A stretch of 64,000 bases of DNA, taken from NCBI RefSeq assembly GCF_036549475.1, contig NZ_JAZHLI010000006.1, positions 62,001 to 126,000 of the forward strand, read 5' to 3'. The stretch is from Aurantimonas sp036549475 (lineage in GTDB: Bacteria; Pseudomonadota; Alphaproteobacteria; Rhizobiales; Rhizobiaceae). Position 1 is the stretch's first letter; every line of letters starts with the position of its first letter. The notes under the pieces are model-generated. The model was not told where the DNA came from. It saw only the letters and a program-made list of their open reading frames with translations, and made no database searches. The position numbers and the translations under genes were made by a program. Of this stretch, positions 29,286 to 39,009 are shown in pieces.

Positions 29286-30473
29286 ATGAAGAAAGCACTC
29301 CTAGCCGGCGCAGCGCTCAATCTGGTCTTTGCAGGCGCAGCGTTCGCCGACATCACGATCGGGGTTGCCGGTCCCATGACCGGCCAGTACGCGAGCTTCG
29401 GCGAGCAGTTGCGCACGGGCGCCGAGCAGGCTGTCGCCGACATCAACGCCGCCGGCGGCGTGAACGGCGAAATGCTGCAGCTGTCGGTCGGCGACGATGC
29501 CTGCGATCCCAAGCAGGCGGTTGCCGTTGCCAACCAGTTCGCCTCGCAGGGCGTCCCCTTCGTCGCGGGCCATTTCTGCTCGGGCTCCTCGATCCCGGCC
29601 AGCCAGGTCTATGCCGACGAGCAGATCGTCCAGATCTCGCCCGCCTCGACCAACCCGGACTTCACCGACAAGCGCCCCGGCGATGGCGTGTTCCGCGTCT
29701 GCGGCCGTGACGACCAGCAGGGCGAAGTGGCCGGCAACTACATTTCGGACAACTTCCCGGACGCCAAGGTCGCGATCATCAACGACAAGACCGCCTACGG
29801 CAAGGGTCTCGCCGACCAGACCCAGAAGTACTACGAGGAAGCGTCCGGCAAACAGCCGGCCCTCGTCGAGGCCTACACGGCTGGTGAAAAGGACTACACC
29901 GCCCTCGTCACCAAGATGAAGGAAGCCGAGATCGACCTGCTCTACATCGGCGGCTACCACACCGAAGCCGGCCTGATGGCGCGCCAGCTGCGCGAGCAGG
30001 GCATGGACACCGTGCTGATGTCGGGCGACGCGCTCGTCGCCGAGGAATACTGGGCGATCACCGGCGACGCCGGCCAGGGCACGCTCATGACCTTCTCGCC
30101 GGACCCGCGCAAGAACGAGGCTGCCGCCCCGGTCGTTGCCGAGTTGGAGAAAGCCGGCAAGACCGCCGAGGGCTATGTCCTCTACACCTACGCCGCGATC
30201 CAGGCCTGGGCCGATGCCGTCAACAAGGCCGGCTCGACCGATTTTGACCCGGTCGTCACCGCTCTCAATGACGGCGACTTCTCCACGGTCATCGGCGACC
30301 TGACCTTCGACGACAAGGGTGATGTCACCCTGCCGGGCTACGTCGTCTACGAGTGGAAGGACGGCCAGTACGACTACGTCAATGTCGCGGAGAACACTGA
30401 CATGACGAAGCCGGGCGGCGACGCACTGAAGCCGAGCGAAGGCGTGGACACCAAAGAGACCAAAAGCAACTGA
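29286..30473 (+). CDS. livK: Branched-chain amino acid-binding protein
   Basis: The periplasmic binding protein of the importer, 395 residues. It has a Sec signal peptide (MKKALLAGAALNLVFAGAAFA, cleavage before DITIGVAGP) and the type-I fold with the opening DITIGVAGPMTGQYASFGEQ, the FVAGHFCSGSSIPAS loop, ISPASTNP and AIINDKTAYGKGLADQTQ, as in LivJ/LivK. AGGAAGG precedes the ATG. It lies 144 bp after the DUF6867 gene, so it may also have its own promoter. The protein is usually made in large excess. A strong terminator follows. Confidence 0.94.
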   Translation: MKKALLAGAALNLVFAGAAFADITIGVAGPMTGQYASFGEQLRTGAEQAVADINAAGGVNGEMLQLSVGDDACDPKQAVAVANQFASQGVPFVAGHFCSGSSIPASQVYADEQIVQISPASTNPDFTDKRPGDGVFRVCGRDDQQGEVAGNYISDNFPDAKVAIINDKTAYGKGLADQTQKYYEEASGKQPALVEAYTAGEKDYTALVTKMKEAEIDLLYIGGYHTEAGLMARQLREQGMDTVLMSGDALVAEEYWAITGDAGQGTLMTFSPDPRKNEAAAPVVAELEKAGKTAEGYVLYTYAAIQAWADAVNKAGSTDFDPVVTALNDGDFSTVIGDLTFDDKGDVTLPGYVVYEWKDGQYDYVNVAENTDMTKPGGDALKPSEGVDTKETKSN

Positions 30474-30513
30474 TCATCGCGGCTGGCTCTCATGCCGGCC
30501 GGTTGTCAGAACG

Positions 30514-30545
30514 AAAGGCCCCGGCGCTGCGCGCCGGGGCCTTTT
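30514..30545 (+). terminator. Strong Rho-independent terminator of the liv operon
   Basis: A perfect 14-bp stem (30514-30527 with 30531-30544) with a 3-nt loop, ending in TTTTC, 40 bp past the binding-protein stop codon. It is nearly symmetric and could also stop minus-strand transcription from the crotonase gene. The remaining gap to 30685 shows nothing else. Confidence 0.92.
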
Positions 30546-30685
30546 CATTATCTGTTGCCCTGAGCCTCTGGGCGAATGAGGATGTCAGCCGAGGAGCCGT
30601 TGGCGTGCCCAGGCGCAGAAGGACCCTACTCAGCGCCTAACGATTCGTCGGTCCGTTCAGCGGACCGGCTCGGCCGCGTCCCCGC

Positions 30686-31468
30686 TCACTCCTGCCCGTG
30701 CTTGAACACCGCGCTGCGCTTCTCGCGGAAGGCGGACATGCCCTCCTTCTGATCGGAGCCGGCGAACAGTGCGTGGAAGGTGCGGCGCTCGTGCAGCAGC
30801 CCCTCGCGCAGGCCCACCTCGAAGGAACGGTTGGTCGCCTCCTTGGCAGTAATCGTCGCCGGCTTGGAGAACTCCGCGATGGTGCGCGCCGCCGACATCG
30901 CTTCCTCCATCAGCGAGGCGGCCGGCACCAGCCGCGACACCAGGCCCATCCGCTCGGCTTCCTGTGCGTCGACCATCCGGCCGGTCAGGATCATGTCCAT
31001 GGCCTTGTACTTGCCGACCGCGCGGGTCAGGCGCTGCGAGCCCCCCATGCCCGGAATGACGCCGAGCTTGATCTCCGGCTGGCCGAACCTGGCCGTGTCG
31101 GCGGCGATGATCAGGTCGCACATCATCGCCAGTTCGCAGCCGCCGCCCAGCGCGAAGCCGGACACCGCCGCGATCATCGGCGTGCGAACCCGCTCCAGCA
31201 TCTCCCAGTCGGAGAACCAGTCGGCCAGGAGCATCTCCATCACCGTCCGGTCTTCCATCTCCTTGATGTCGGCGCCGGCGGCAAAGGCCTTTTCCGAGCC
31301 GGTGATCAGGATCGCCCCGACGCCCGGATCACGGTCGAGTTCGCCGGTCAGCCGGACGATCTCACGCATCACCTCGGCGTTCAGCGCGTTGAGGGCCTTC
31401 GGCCGGTTGAGGGTGAGGATCGCCACGCGCCCCTCCCGGCTGGTGAGTACGACCTTGTCTTCGCTCAT
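30686..31468 (-). CDS. Enoyl-CoA hydratase/isomerase (crotonase fold)
   Basis: A 260-residue crotonase that probably hydrates trans-2-enoyl-CoA in fatty-acid or branched-chain amino-acid breakdown. The two catalytic glutamates are present: Glu112 in GGGCELAMMCDL and Glu132 in FGQPEIKLG. The CoA-binding AAGADIKEM and the turn GVIPGMGGSQRL are present too. The start MSEDKVVLT is set by AGGAGGA upstream. The gene lies downstream of the SDR on the same strand, 103 bp away, so the two may serve one beta-oxidation-like route. Chain-length specificity is unknown. Confidence 0.92.
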   Translation of the reverse strand: MSEDKVVLTSREGRVAILTLNRPKALNALNAEVMREIVRLTGELDRDPGVGAILITGSEKAFAAGADIKEMEDRTVMEMLLADWFSDWEMLERVRTPMIAAVSGFALGGGCELAMMCDLIIAADTARFGQPEIKLGVIPGMGGSQRLTRAVGKYKAMDMILTGRMVDAQEAERMGLVSRLVPAASLMEEAMSAARTIAEFSKPATITAKEATNRSFEVGLREGLLHERRTFHALFAGSDQKEGMSAFREKRSAVFKHGQE

Positions 31469-31571
31469 CTGTCCTCCTCTTGCGGGCCCATGCCTGCTTT
31501 CGGTCCGTCGACATGCCACGTGACGGCGAACGAGCCCTCCTCCGCGGAAGCCCCCGCCACCGCCGCCGCGG

Positions 31572-32339
31572 TCATTTCGGTGCCATGCGGATCGCGCCGT
31601 CCAGGCGGATCGTCTCGCCGTTCAGCATCGCGTTCTCGGCGATGTGGATGACCAGCCGGGCATATTCCTCGGCGGTTCCGAGGCGGGAGGGGAACGGCAC
31701 CGCCGCCGCCAGCGAGGCCTGCACCTCTTCGGGCATGCCGGCCAGCATCGGCGTCTCGAAGATGCCCGGCGCGATGGTCATCACCCGGATGCCGGTCTGT
31801 GCCAGATCGCGGGCCATCGGCAGCGTCATGCCGGCGATCGCCGCCTTGGAGGCCGAATAGGCGAGCTGGCCGATCTGGCCGTCGAACGCCGCGACCGACG
31901 AGGTCGAGACGATGAGGCCGCGCTCGCCGTCGGCGTTCAGGGTCTCGCCTTCCGACATCAGCTGCGCGACCTGCGACGACATGTTGAAGGATCCGACCAG
32001 ATTGACCGCGATCACCTTCTGGAAGAGCGCCGGATCATGGGGCTCGCCCCGCGAGATGGTCTTGCGCCCGGCCACGATGCCCGCGCAATTGACGAGGATG
32101 CGCGGCGTGCCGATGGCCGCCACCGCGGTCGCCAGCGCCTGCCGCACCGATTCGGGATCGGAGACGTCGCAGCGCGCGAAGACGCCGCCGATCTCGTCCG
32201 CGACCGCCCGGCCGGCCTCCTCGTTGAGGTCGAGCACCGCGACCTTCACGCCCCGGGCCGCCAGCGCGCGGGCCGTGCCCCGTCCCAGTCCCGAACCCGC
32301 GCCGGTCACGATCGCCGGTGTCGTCGTTCCGATATCCAA
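31572..32339 (-). CDS. Short-chain dehydrogenase, probable 3-hydroxyacyl-CoA/3-hydroxy-2-methylbutyryl-CoA dehydrogenase
   Basis: A classical SDR with the Rossmann TGAGSGLG (residues about 13-20), NNAG-like NCAGIV, and the Ser-Tyr-Lys triad in STSSVAAFDG and AYSASKAA. It resembles HSD10-type enzymes acting on 3-hydroxyacyl-CoA in isoleucine degradation. I favour a TTG start at 32339 (reads MDIGTTTPAIVTG), because GGAGG lies 5 nt before it; the alternative ATG at 32351 lacks a ribosome site and adds four residues. It lies upstream of the crotonase and is probably co-transcribed with it. The specificity is inferred. Confidence 0.82.
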   Translation of the reverse strand: MDIGTTTPAIVTGAGSGLGRGTARALAARGVKVAVLDLNEEAGRAVADEIGGVFARCDVSDPESVRQALATAVAAIGTPRILVNCAGIVAGRKTISRGEPHDPALFQKVIAVNLVGSFNMSSQVAQLMSEGETLNADGERGLIVSTSSVAAFDGQIGQLAYSASKAAIAGMTLPMARDLAQTGIRVMTIAPGIFETPMLAGMPEEVQASLAAAVPFPSRLGTAEEYARLVIHIAENAMLNGETIRLDGAIRMAPK

Positions 32340-32533
32340 GCATTCCTCCATGCGTTGCAGGGGTGCAGGCCGCCACGCGCGGCCCCTCTCCCGTCAGATG
32401 TGACACAGGCGTAGACCCGCGCGCCGTTCGGCGAAAGCCGGAAACGACGTCCGGCGCCGAACTTCCTGCCCCGACTTCCCCGAAGCCGCGCCACGTCGTA
32501 TGCACGGCAAACGATCTGCCACAGGAGTTCCCC

Positions 32534-33391
32534 ATGACCCGCACCGTCTACGTCAATGGAGCCTACGTCCCCGAGGATCAGGCGACCATCTCGGTCTTCG
32601 ACCGCGGCTTCCTGTTCGCGGACGGCGTCTACGAGGTCACGACGGTGCTGTCGGGCAAGCTCGTCGATTTCGTCCCACACATGGCGCGGCTGGCACGCTC
32701 GCTCGGCGAACTCGACCTGCCGTCGCCGGCGGGCGAGGAGGAATTGCTGGCCATCCATCGCGAACTCGTCGCCCGCAACGATCTCGACGAGGGGCTGATC
32801 TACATGCAGGTGACGCGCGGCGCCGCCGATCGCGACTTCCTGTTCCCGCCCAAGGACACAGCCCCGTCCCTCGTCCTGTTCACCCAGGCGATGCCCCTGC
32901 GCGACAGGCCGGCGGCGCGCACCGGCATTCGCGTCGCCTCCGTGCCAGACCTGCGCTGGGCCCGGCGCGACATCAAGACGGTGCAGCTCCTCTATCCCTC
33001 CATGGCCAAGATGGAGGCCAAGGCCAGGGGCGCCGACGACGCCTGGCTGGTCGAGGACGGCATCGTCACCGAGGGCTCGTCCAACAACGCCCACATAGTC
33101 ACCGCCGACGGCACGCTGGTCACCCGCAACCTCTCGCATGCGATCCTTCACGGCATCACCCGCGCCGCCGTGCTGAAGCTGGCGCGGGACGACGGCGTCG
33201 CGGTCGAGGAGCGCAGCTTCACCCTCGAGGAAGCCAAGCGCGCCAGCGAGGCCTTCGTCACCTCCGCCTCGACCTTCGTCATGCCGGTCGTGGAGATCGA
33301 CGGCCAGCCCGTCGGAACCGGGGAACCCGGACCGATCGCCCAGCGCCTGCGCGAAATCTACCTCGCCGAAGCCGACCGAACGGCCATCTGA
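32534..33391 (+). CDS. dat: D-amino-acid aminotransferase (class IV)
   Basis: A 285-residue PLP-dependent transaminase interconverting D-amino acids and 2-oxo acids, typically D-Ala and D-Glu. The PLP lysine is Lys148 in RRDIKTVQLL, with the DAAT-type context. The start of the fold GAYVPEDQATISVFDRGFLF and the EGSSNNAHIV and VTSASTFVMPV motifs match. ACAGGAG precedes the ATG. It is divergent from the SDR and stands upstream of glpR, so it may be its own transcription unit. Confidence 0.9.
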   Translation: MTRTVYVNGAYVPEDQATISVFDRGFLFADGVYEVTTVLSGKLVDFVPHMARLARSLGELDLPSPAGEEELLAIHRELVARNDLDEGLIYMQVTRGAADRDFLFPPKDTAPSLVLFTQAMPLRDRPAARTGIRVASVPDLRWARRDIKTVQLLYPSMAKMEAKARGADDAWLVEDGIVTEGSSNNAHIVTADGTLVTRNLSHAILHGITRAAVLKLARDDGVAVEERSFTLEEAKRASEAFVTSASTFVMPVVEIDGQPVGTGEPGPIAQRLREIYLAEADRTAI

Positions 33392-33458
33392 GGCCGGCCG
33401 AAACCGCAACGGTGAAAGCGTCCCGTCGGAGGCTTGGCGCTCTGATCGAGTGCACAGC

Positions 33459-33487
33459 TTTCGTTTCTTGCGCTTGGGTTTCGGTTT
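33459..33487 (+). promoter_or_regulatory. Candidate GlpR operator upstream of glpR
   Basis: TTTCGTTT (33459-33466) and TTTCGGTTT (33479-33487) are same-direction repeats ending 34 bp before the glpR ATG, with a degenerate TTGCGCTT between them at 33468-33475. The same words recur before glpD. This is an inference from shared motifs; DeoR-family GlpR proteins commonly bind direct repeats. Confidence 0.5.
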
Positions 33488-33521
33488 GACCATGATCCTC
33501 CCGACCGGGAGGAGGAAGACC

Positions 33522-34310
33522 ATGCTGTCAGACCGGCAGATTCAGATACTCGAAAGCGCCAAGCGCGCCGGCCGCGTCTCGGTCGAGGAGCTGGCCGCGC
33601 GCTACGACGTGTCGGTCCAGACGATCCGCAAGGATCTGAACGATCTCTGCGACCAGCGGCTCCTGGCCCGCGTCCACGGCGGCGCGGTCCTCTCCTCAGG
33701 CGTCGAGAATGTCGACTACGACGCCCGCCGCACCATCGCGGCGGACGAGAAGGGCGCTATCGGCCGCGCCGTCGCCGACCTGGTGCCCGACCGCGCGTCG
33801 CTCTTCATCAATATCGGCACCACCACCGAGGCCGTCGCCCGCGCGCTGCTGCGCCACGCCGGGCTGATGGTCATCACCAACAACATCAACGTGGCCACCG
33901 TCATGCGGCCCTATCCGGAGATCGAGGTGGTCATCGCCGGCGGCGTGGTGCGCCGTTCCGACGGCGGCATCGTCGGTGAGGCGGCCGTCGACTTCATCCG
34001 GCAGTTCCGCGTCGACTTCGCCATCATCGGCGTGTCGGCGATCGATCCCGACGGCTCGCTGCTCGACTTCGACTATCGCGAGGTGCGCGTCGCCCAGGCG
34101 ATCATCTCCAATGCGCGCCACGTCATCCTGGCCGCCGATTCCTCCAAGTTCGAGCGCAGCGCGCCGGTACGCATCGGCCATCTGGAGCAGGTCCACACCT
34201 TCGTCACCGACGTCGCAACGCCGGCGATCCGGGAGATCTGCCGGGACCGGGAGGTGCGGTTGATCGAGACTGCACGCCACGAGACCCTGCAGCCCAGCGC
34301 CGCGGAATGA
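33522..34310 (+). CDS. glpR: DeoR-family glycerol regulon repressor
   Basis: A 262-residue DeoR-family protein. The N-terminal helix-turn-helix is at about residues 19-45 (VSVEELAARYDVSVQTIRKDL) with the diagnostic RKDLNDL signature, followed by the sugar-phosphate effector domain with FINIGTTTEAVA, VITNNINVA and AADSSKFER. GlpR proteins repress glycerol genes and release DNA when glycerol 3-phosphate is present. GGGAGGAGG lies upstream of the chosen ATG. It is the first gene of the glp block, and glpD starts 94 bp downstream. Confidence 0.92.
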   Translation: MLSDRQIQILESAKRAGRVSVEELAARYDVSVQTIRKDLNDLCDQRLLARVHGGAVLSSGVENVDYDARRTIAADEKGAIGRAVADLVPDRASLFINIGTTTEAVARALLRHAGLMVITNNINVATVMRPYPEIEVVIAGGVVRRSDGGIVGEAAVDFIRQFRVDFAIIGVSAIDPDGSLLDFDYREVRVAQAIISNARHVILAADSSKFERSAPVRIGHLEQVHTFVTDVATPAIREICRDREVRLIETARHETLQPSAAE

Positions 34311-34311
34311 A

Positions 34312-34341
34312 TTTCGTTTGACTTTCGGTTTGGTTTCGTAA
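34312..34341 (+). promoter_or_regulatory. Candidate GlpR operator upstream of glpD
   Basis: Three TTTCG words start at 34312, 34323 and 34334, exactly 11 bp apart: TTTCGTTT, TTTCGGTTT and TTTCGTAAT. An 11-bp period places them on one face of the DNA helix. The array begins 1 bp after the glpR stop codon and lies 64-93 bp before the glpD start. Confidence 0.6.
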
Positions 34342-34404
34342 TAGCCTTGTCATGTTCGCAATCGCAACCTCGAATGTTGCGGTGCGAAGCCTGGGGAGGC
34401 TCTG

Positions 34405-35904
34405 CTGGACTACGACGTCTTCATCATAGGTGGCGGAATCAACGGCTGCGGCATCGCCCGCGATGCCGTCGGTCGCGGCTACCGGGTCGGGCTTGCCGAG
34501 ATGAACGACCTGGCCTCCGGCACATCCTCGTGGTCGACCAAGCTGGTGCATGGCGGCCTGCGCTATCTCGAACACTACGAATTCAGCCTCGTGCGGCACG
34601 CGCTGATGGAGCGCGAGGTGCTCTGGTCGATCGCGCCCCACATCATCCGGCCGCTGCGCTTCGTCCTGCCCCACCATGACGGCCTGCGTCCGGCCTGGCT
34701 GCTGCGCCTCGGCCTGTTTCTCTACGACCATATCGGCGGACGCCGGAAGCTGAAGGCGACGACCACGGTCGATCTCGACGGCCCGCTCGGCGCCCCGCTG
34801 AAGGACTCGTTCCGCAAGGGCTTCGAATATTCCGACGCCCGCGTCGACGATGCCCGCCTCGTTGTCCTCAACGCCCGCGACGCGGCGGCGCGCGGCGCCG
34901 ACATCATGGTCCGCACCCGGGTGACCGAGGCGCGGCGCGAGGATGGCGGCTGGGTGATCGCCCTGCGTGACCAGGAGACCGGCGCGGTGCGCCAGGTGAC
35001 GGCGCGCTTCCTGGTCAATGTCGGCGGCCCTTGGGTCGACGCCATCATCCAGAACACCATGGGCCGCAACGGCGCCCACCACATCCGCCTCGTCCAGGGC
35101 TCGCACATCGTCACGCGCAAGCTCTACGAGCATGACCGCGCCTACATCTTCCAGAACGCCGACGGGCGGATCATCTTCACCATCCCCTACGAGGACAACT
35201 ACACCCTCGTCGGCACCACCGACCGGGATTACGAGGGCGATCCGTCCGGCGTGACGATCAGTCAGAGCGAGATCGACTATCTTCTGTCGGCCGCCAGCGA
35301 GTATTTCGCCCGGCCGGTGGTCGCAGACGACATCGTCTGGACCTTTTCCGGCGTCCGCCCGCTCTTCGACGACGGCGCCTCCAAGGCGCAGGAAGCAACC
35401 CGCGACTACGTGCTGAAGGTCGAGGGGGACGGCGACGCGGCGCCCGTCCTCAACTGCTTCGGCGGCAAGATCACCACTTACCGCGTCCTGTCCGAGGAAG
35501 TGCTGGGCAAGATCGCCCACCATCTCGGGGCCAGGGGAACGAGCTGGACCGGCAAGCAGCCGCTGCCGGGCGGCGACTTCGCGGTGGACGGCGTCGACGC
35601 GCTGGAGGAAGCGCTGCGGCAGGGTGCGCCGGAACTCGACGATGCGACCGTTCGAAGGCTGGTCCGCTCCTACGGCACCGACGCGGCGAAATTCGCCAGG
35701 GGCGGGGCGCTGGGCCGCGATTTCGGGCACGGCCTTTACCAGGCGGAGATCGACTGGCTGACCCGGGAGGAATGGGCGCGCACGGCAGAGGACATCCTGT
35801 GGCGCCGCACCAAGCTGGGGCTGCGCTTCTCGCCCGACGAGACGAGCGCGCTGGCGCAATATGTGACGCAGCGACAGAATGAACGGAGGACGGCCGCCGA
35901 ATAG
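34405..35904 (+). CDS. glpD: Glycerol-3-phosphate dehydrogenase, probable CTG start
   Basis: GlpD is the membrane-associated FAD enzyme that oxidises glycerol 3-phosphate to dihydroxyacetone phosphate and feeds electrons to quinone. The product from 34405 (499 residues) begins with the FAD-binding Rossmann fold, DYDVFIIGGGINGCGIARDA, then SGTSSWSTKLVHGGLRYLEH and the late GGKITTYRVLSEE. No ATG, GTG or TTG occurs in frame between the stop at 34342 and the ATG at 34501; starting at 34501 would remove GGGING. GGGGAGG lies just upstream, and CTG at 34405 (or 34402) gives the usual length. Genome pipelines would truncate this gene to 467 residues. Confidence 0.9.
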   Translation: MDYDVFIIGGGINGCGIARDAVGRGYRVGLAEMNDLASGTSSWSTKLVHGGLRYLEHYEFSLVRHALMEREVLWSIAPHIIRPLRFVLPHHDGLRPAWLLRLGLFLYDHIGGRRKLKATTTVDLDGPLGAPLKDSFRKGFEYSDARVDDARLVVLNARDAAARGADIMVRTRVTEARREDGGWVIALRDQETGAVRQVTARFLVNVGGPWVDAIIQNTMGRNGAHHIRLVQGSHIVTRKLYEHDRAYIFQNADGRIIFTIPYEDNYTLVGTTDRDYEGDPSGVTISQSEIDYLLSAASEYFARPVVADDIVWTFSGVRPLFDDGASKAQEATRDYVLKVEGDGDAAPVLNCFGGKITTYRVLSEEVLGKIAHHLGARGTSWTGKQPLPGGDFAVDGVDALEEALRQGAPELDDATVRRLVRSYGTDAAKFARGGALGRDFGHGLYQAEIDWLTREEWARTAEDILWRRTKLGLRFSPDETSALAQYVTQRQNERRTAAE

Positions 35905-35928
35905 ATCCGGCAGGTCTGGGAGGACACA

Positions 35929-37014
35929 TTGCTCGAATTGCAGAACGTCAGCCGCAGCGTCGGCGGCGAAAAGCACATCATCGACGTCTCGCTGACCCTC
36001 GACCGCGGCTCGCTCAACGTGCTGCTCGGGCCGACGCTGGCTGGCAAGACCAGCCTGATGCGCCTGATGGCAGGGCTCGACGCCCCGACATCCGGCCGCA
36101 TCGTCATGGACGGCAGGGACGTGACCGGCGTGCCCGTGCGCAAGCGCAACGTGGCGATGGTCTACCAGCAATTCATCAACTACCCGACCCTGACGGTCTA
36201 CGAGAACATCGCCTCGCCGATGCGCATTGCCCGCAAGTCGGCGGCCGAGATCGACGCCGCCGTCCAGAAGGCCGCGGCGCTGATGAAGCTGACCGACTTT
36301 CTCGACCGCACGCCGCTCAACCTGTCCGGCGGCCAGCAGCAGCGCACCGCCCTCGCCCGCGCGCTGGTCAAGAATGCCGAACTGGTGCTGCTCGACGAGC
36401 CGCTGGCCAATCTCGACTACAAGCTGCGCGAGGAACTGCGCGAGGAACTGCCGAAGATCTTCGCCGAGACTGGCGCGATCTTCGTCTATGCCACCACCGA
36501 GCCGCACGAGGCGCTGCTCCTGGGTGGGCGCACGGCCACCCTGTCCAAGGGCCGCGTGACCCAGTTCGGCGAGACGCCCGACGTCTATCGCCGGCCGCAC
36601 GACCTCCTGACGGCGCGCACCTTCTCTGACCCGCCGCTCAACGTCATGGGTTTTTCCAAGTCGGGCAACCGCTTCACCTCGGACAATGGTGTCGCCTTCG
36701 ATGCTGCGCCGGCCCAGGCCGACCTGCCCGACGGTCGCTATCTAGGCGGCATCCGGCCGCATCACCTGACCATCGAAACCGGCACGGCCACCGGCGGCAC
36801 CGGCTTTGCGGCGGTCATCAGCCTGACCGAGGTCACCGGGTCGGAAACCTACATCCACGCCGATGTCGGCGACGACCGGATCATCGCCCTCGTCCACGGG
36901 GTGCGCCGCCACGAGACCGGCGAGGCTATCCGCCTGTCATTCGATCCCGCCCGCCTCCTCGTCTTCGACGAGACCGGCCACGCCGTCGCGGCGCCCGCGC
37001 GACAGACGGCCTGA
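35929..37014 (+). CDS. glpS: Glycerol ABC transporter ATPase GlpS
   Basis: One of two ATPases of the rhizobial-type glycerol importer GlpSTPQV. The 361-residue product has Walker A GPTLAGKTS (residues 34-42; Leu-Ala replaces the usual Gly-Cys-Gly spacing, as I recall for GlpS), signature LSGGQQQRTALARAL, Walker B VLLDEPLANLD, and a C-terminal TOBE-like domain. The start is TTG at 35929 behind GGGAGG. It follows glpD by 24 bp, so the two share a transcript. The H-loop His is replaced: the region reads VYATTEPHEALLL. Confidence 0.92.
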   Translation: MLELQNVSRSVGGEKHIIDVSLTLDRGSLNVLLGPTLAGKTSLMRLMAGLDAPTSGRIVMDGRDVTGVPVRKRNVAMVYQQFINYPTLTVYENIASPMRIARKSAAEIDAAVQKAAALMKLTDFLDRTPLNLSGGQQQRTALARALVKNAELVLLDEPLANLDYKLREELREELPKIFAETGAIFVYATTEPHEALLLGGRTATLSKGRVTQFGETPDVYRRPHDLLTARTFSDPPLNVMGFSKSGNRFTSDNGVAFDAAPAQADLPDGRYLGGIRPHHLTIETGTATGGTGFAAVISLTEVTGSETYIHADVGDDRIIALVHGVRRHETGEAIRLSFDPARLLVFDETGHAVAAPARQTA

Positions 37015-37024
37015 GGAGAACGCC

Positions 37025-38107
<1,083 letters not shown>

Positions 38108-38118
38108 GGAGGACGCAC

Positions 38119-39009
38119 ATGGACAAGACCTGGAACAACAAAGCCTGGTTCATGGTCACGCCGGTGCTGGTGCTGGTCGCCTTCTCCGCCGTGATCCCGC
38201 TGATGACCGTGGTCAATTACGCGGTCCAGGACACCTTCGGGAACAACCAGTTCTTCTGGTACGGCACCGACTGGTTCGAGGAGGTGCTCACCTCCGCGCG
38301 CTTCCACGACGCGCTGATGCGCAACCTGGTGTTCTCGGCCATCATCCTCACCATCGAGGTGCCCCTGGGCATCCTCGTCGCGCTGGCCATGCCCCGCAAG
38401 GGCATCTGGGTGCCCGTGTGCCTCGTCCTGATGGCGCTGCCGCTGCTGATCCCCTGGAACGTCGTCGGCACGATCTGGCAGGTCTTCGCACGCACCGACA
38501 TCGGCCTGTTCGGCTACACGCTCGATGCGATCGGCCTCGACTACAATTACGTCCAGGACTCGTTCGATGCCTGGGTCACCGTCATCATCATGGATGTCTG
38601 GCACTGGACAAGCCTCGTCGTCCTGCTCTGTTACGCCGGCCTCGTCTCGATCCCGGACGCCTACTACCAGGCCGCCAAGATCGACGGCGCGTCGCGCTGG
38701 GCGGTGTTCCGCTACATCCAGCTGCCCAAGATGGGGCGCGTGCTGCTGATCGCCGTGCTGCTGCGCTTCATGGACTCGTTCATGATCTACACCGAGCCCT
38801 TCGTGGTGACCGGCGGCGGTCCGGGCAACGCCACCACCTTCCTGTCGATCGATCTGGTGAAGCTTGCCCTCGGCCAGTTCAATCTCGGCGAGGCGGCGGC
38901 GATGTCGCTGATCTACTTCCTGATCATCCTGGCCCTGTCGTGGGTGTTCTACACCATCATGACCAATGTCGGCACCGAGCGGCCGATGAAGGGAGGCGAC
39001 CATGACTGA
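38119..39009 (+). CDS. glpP: Glycerol ABC transporter permease GlpP
   Basis: A 296-residue inner-membrane permease with six hydrophobic segments, the first at about residues 8-28 (KAWFMVTPVLVLVAFSAVIP). The cytoplasmic EAA-type loop DAYYQAAKIDGASRWAVF contacts the ATPases. GGGAGG precedes the ATG, 12 bp after glpT. The stop overlaps the glpQ start by 8 bp. Confidence 0.93.
   Translation: MDKTWNNKAWFMVTPVLVLVAFSAVIPLMTVVNYAVQDTFGNNQFFWYGTDWFEEVLTSARFHDALMRNLVFSAIILTIEVPLGILVALAMPRKGIWVPVCLVLMALPLLIPWNVVGTIWQVFARTDIGLFGYTLDAIGLDYNYVQDSFDAWVTVIIMDVWHWTSLVVLLCYAGLVSIPDAYYQAAKIDGASRWAVFRYIQLPKMGRVLLIAVLLRFMDSFMIYTEPFVVTGGGPGNATTFLSIDLVKLALGQFNLGEAAAMSLIYFLIILALSWVFYTIMTNVGTERPMKGGDHD

Noticed and set aside
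34501..34503. ATG as the glpD start
   Set aside because: It would remove the FAD-binding GGGING segment that is encoded in the same open frame just upstream.
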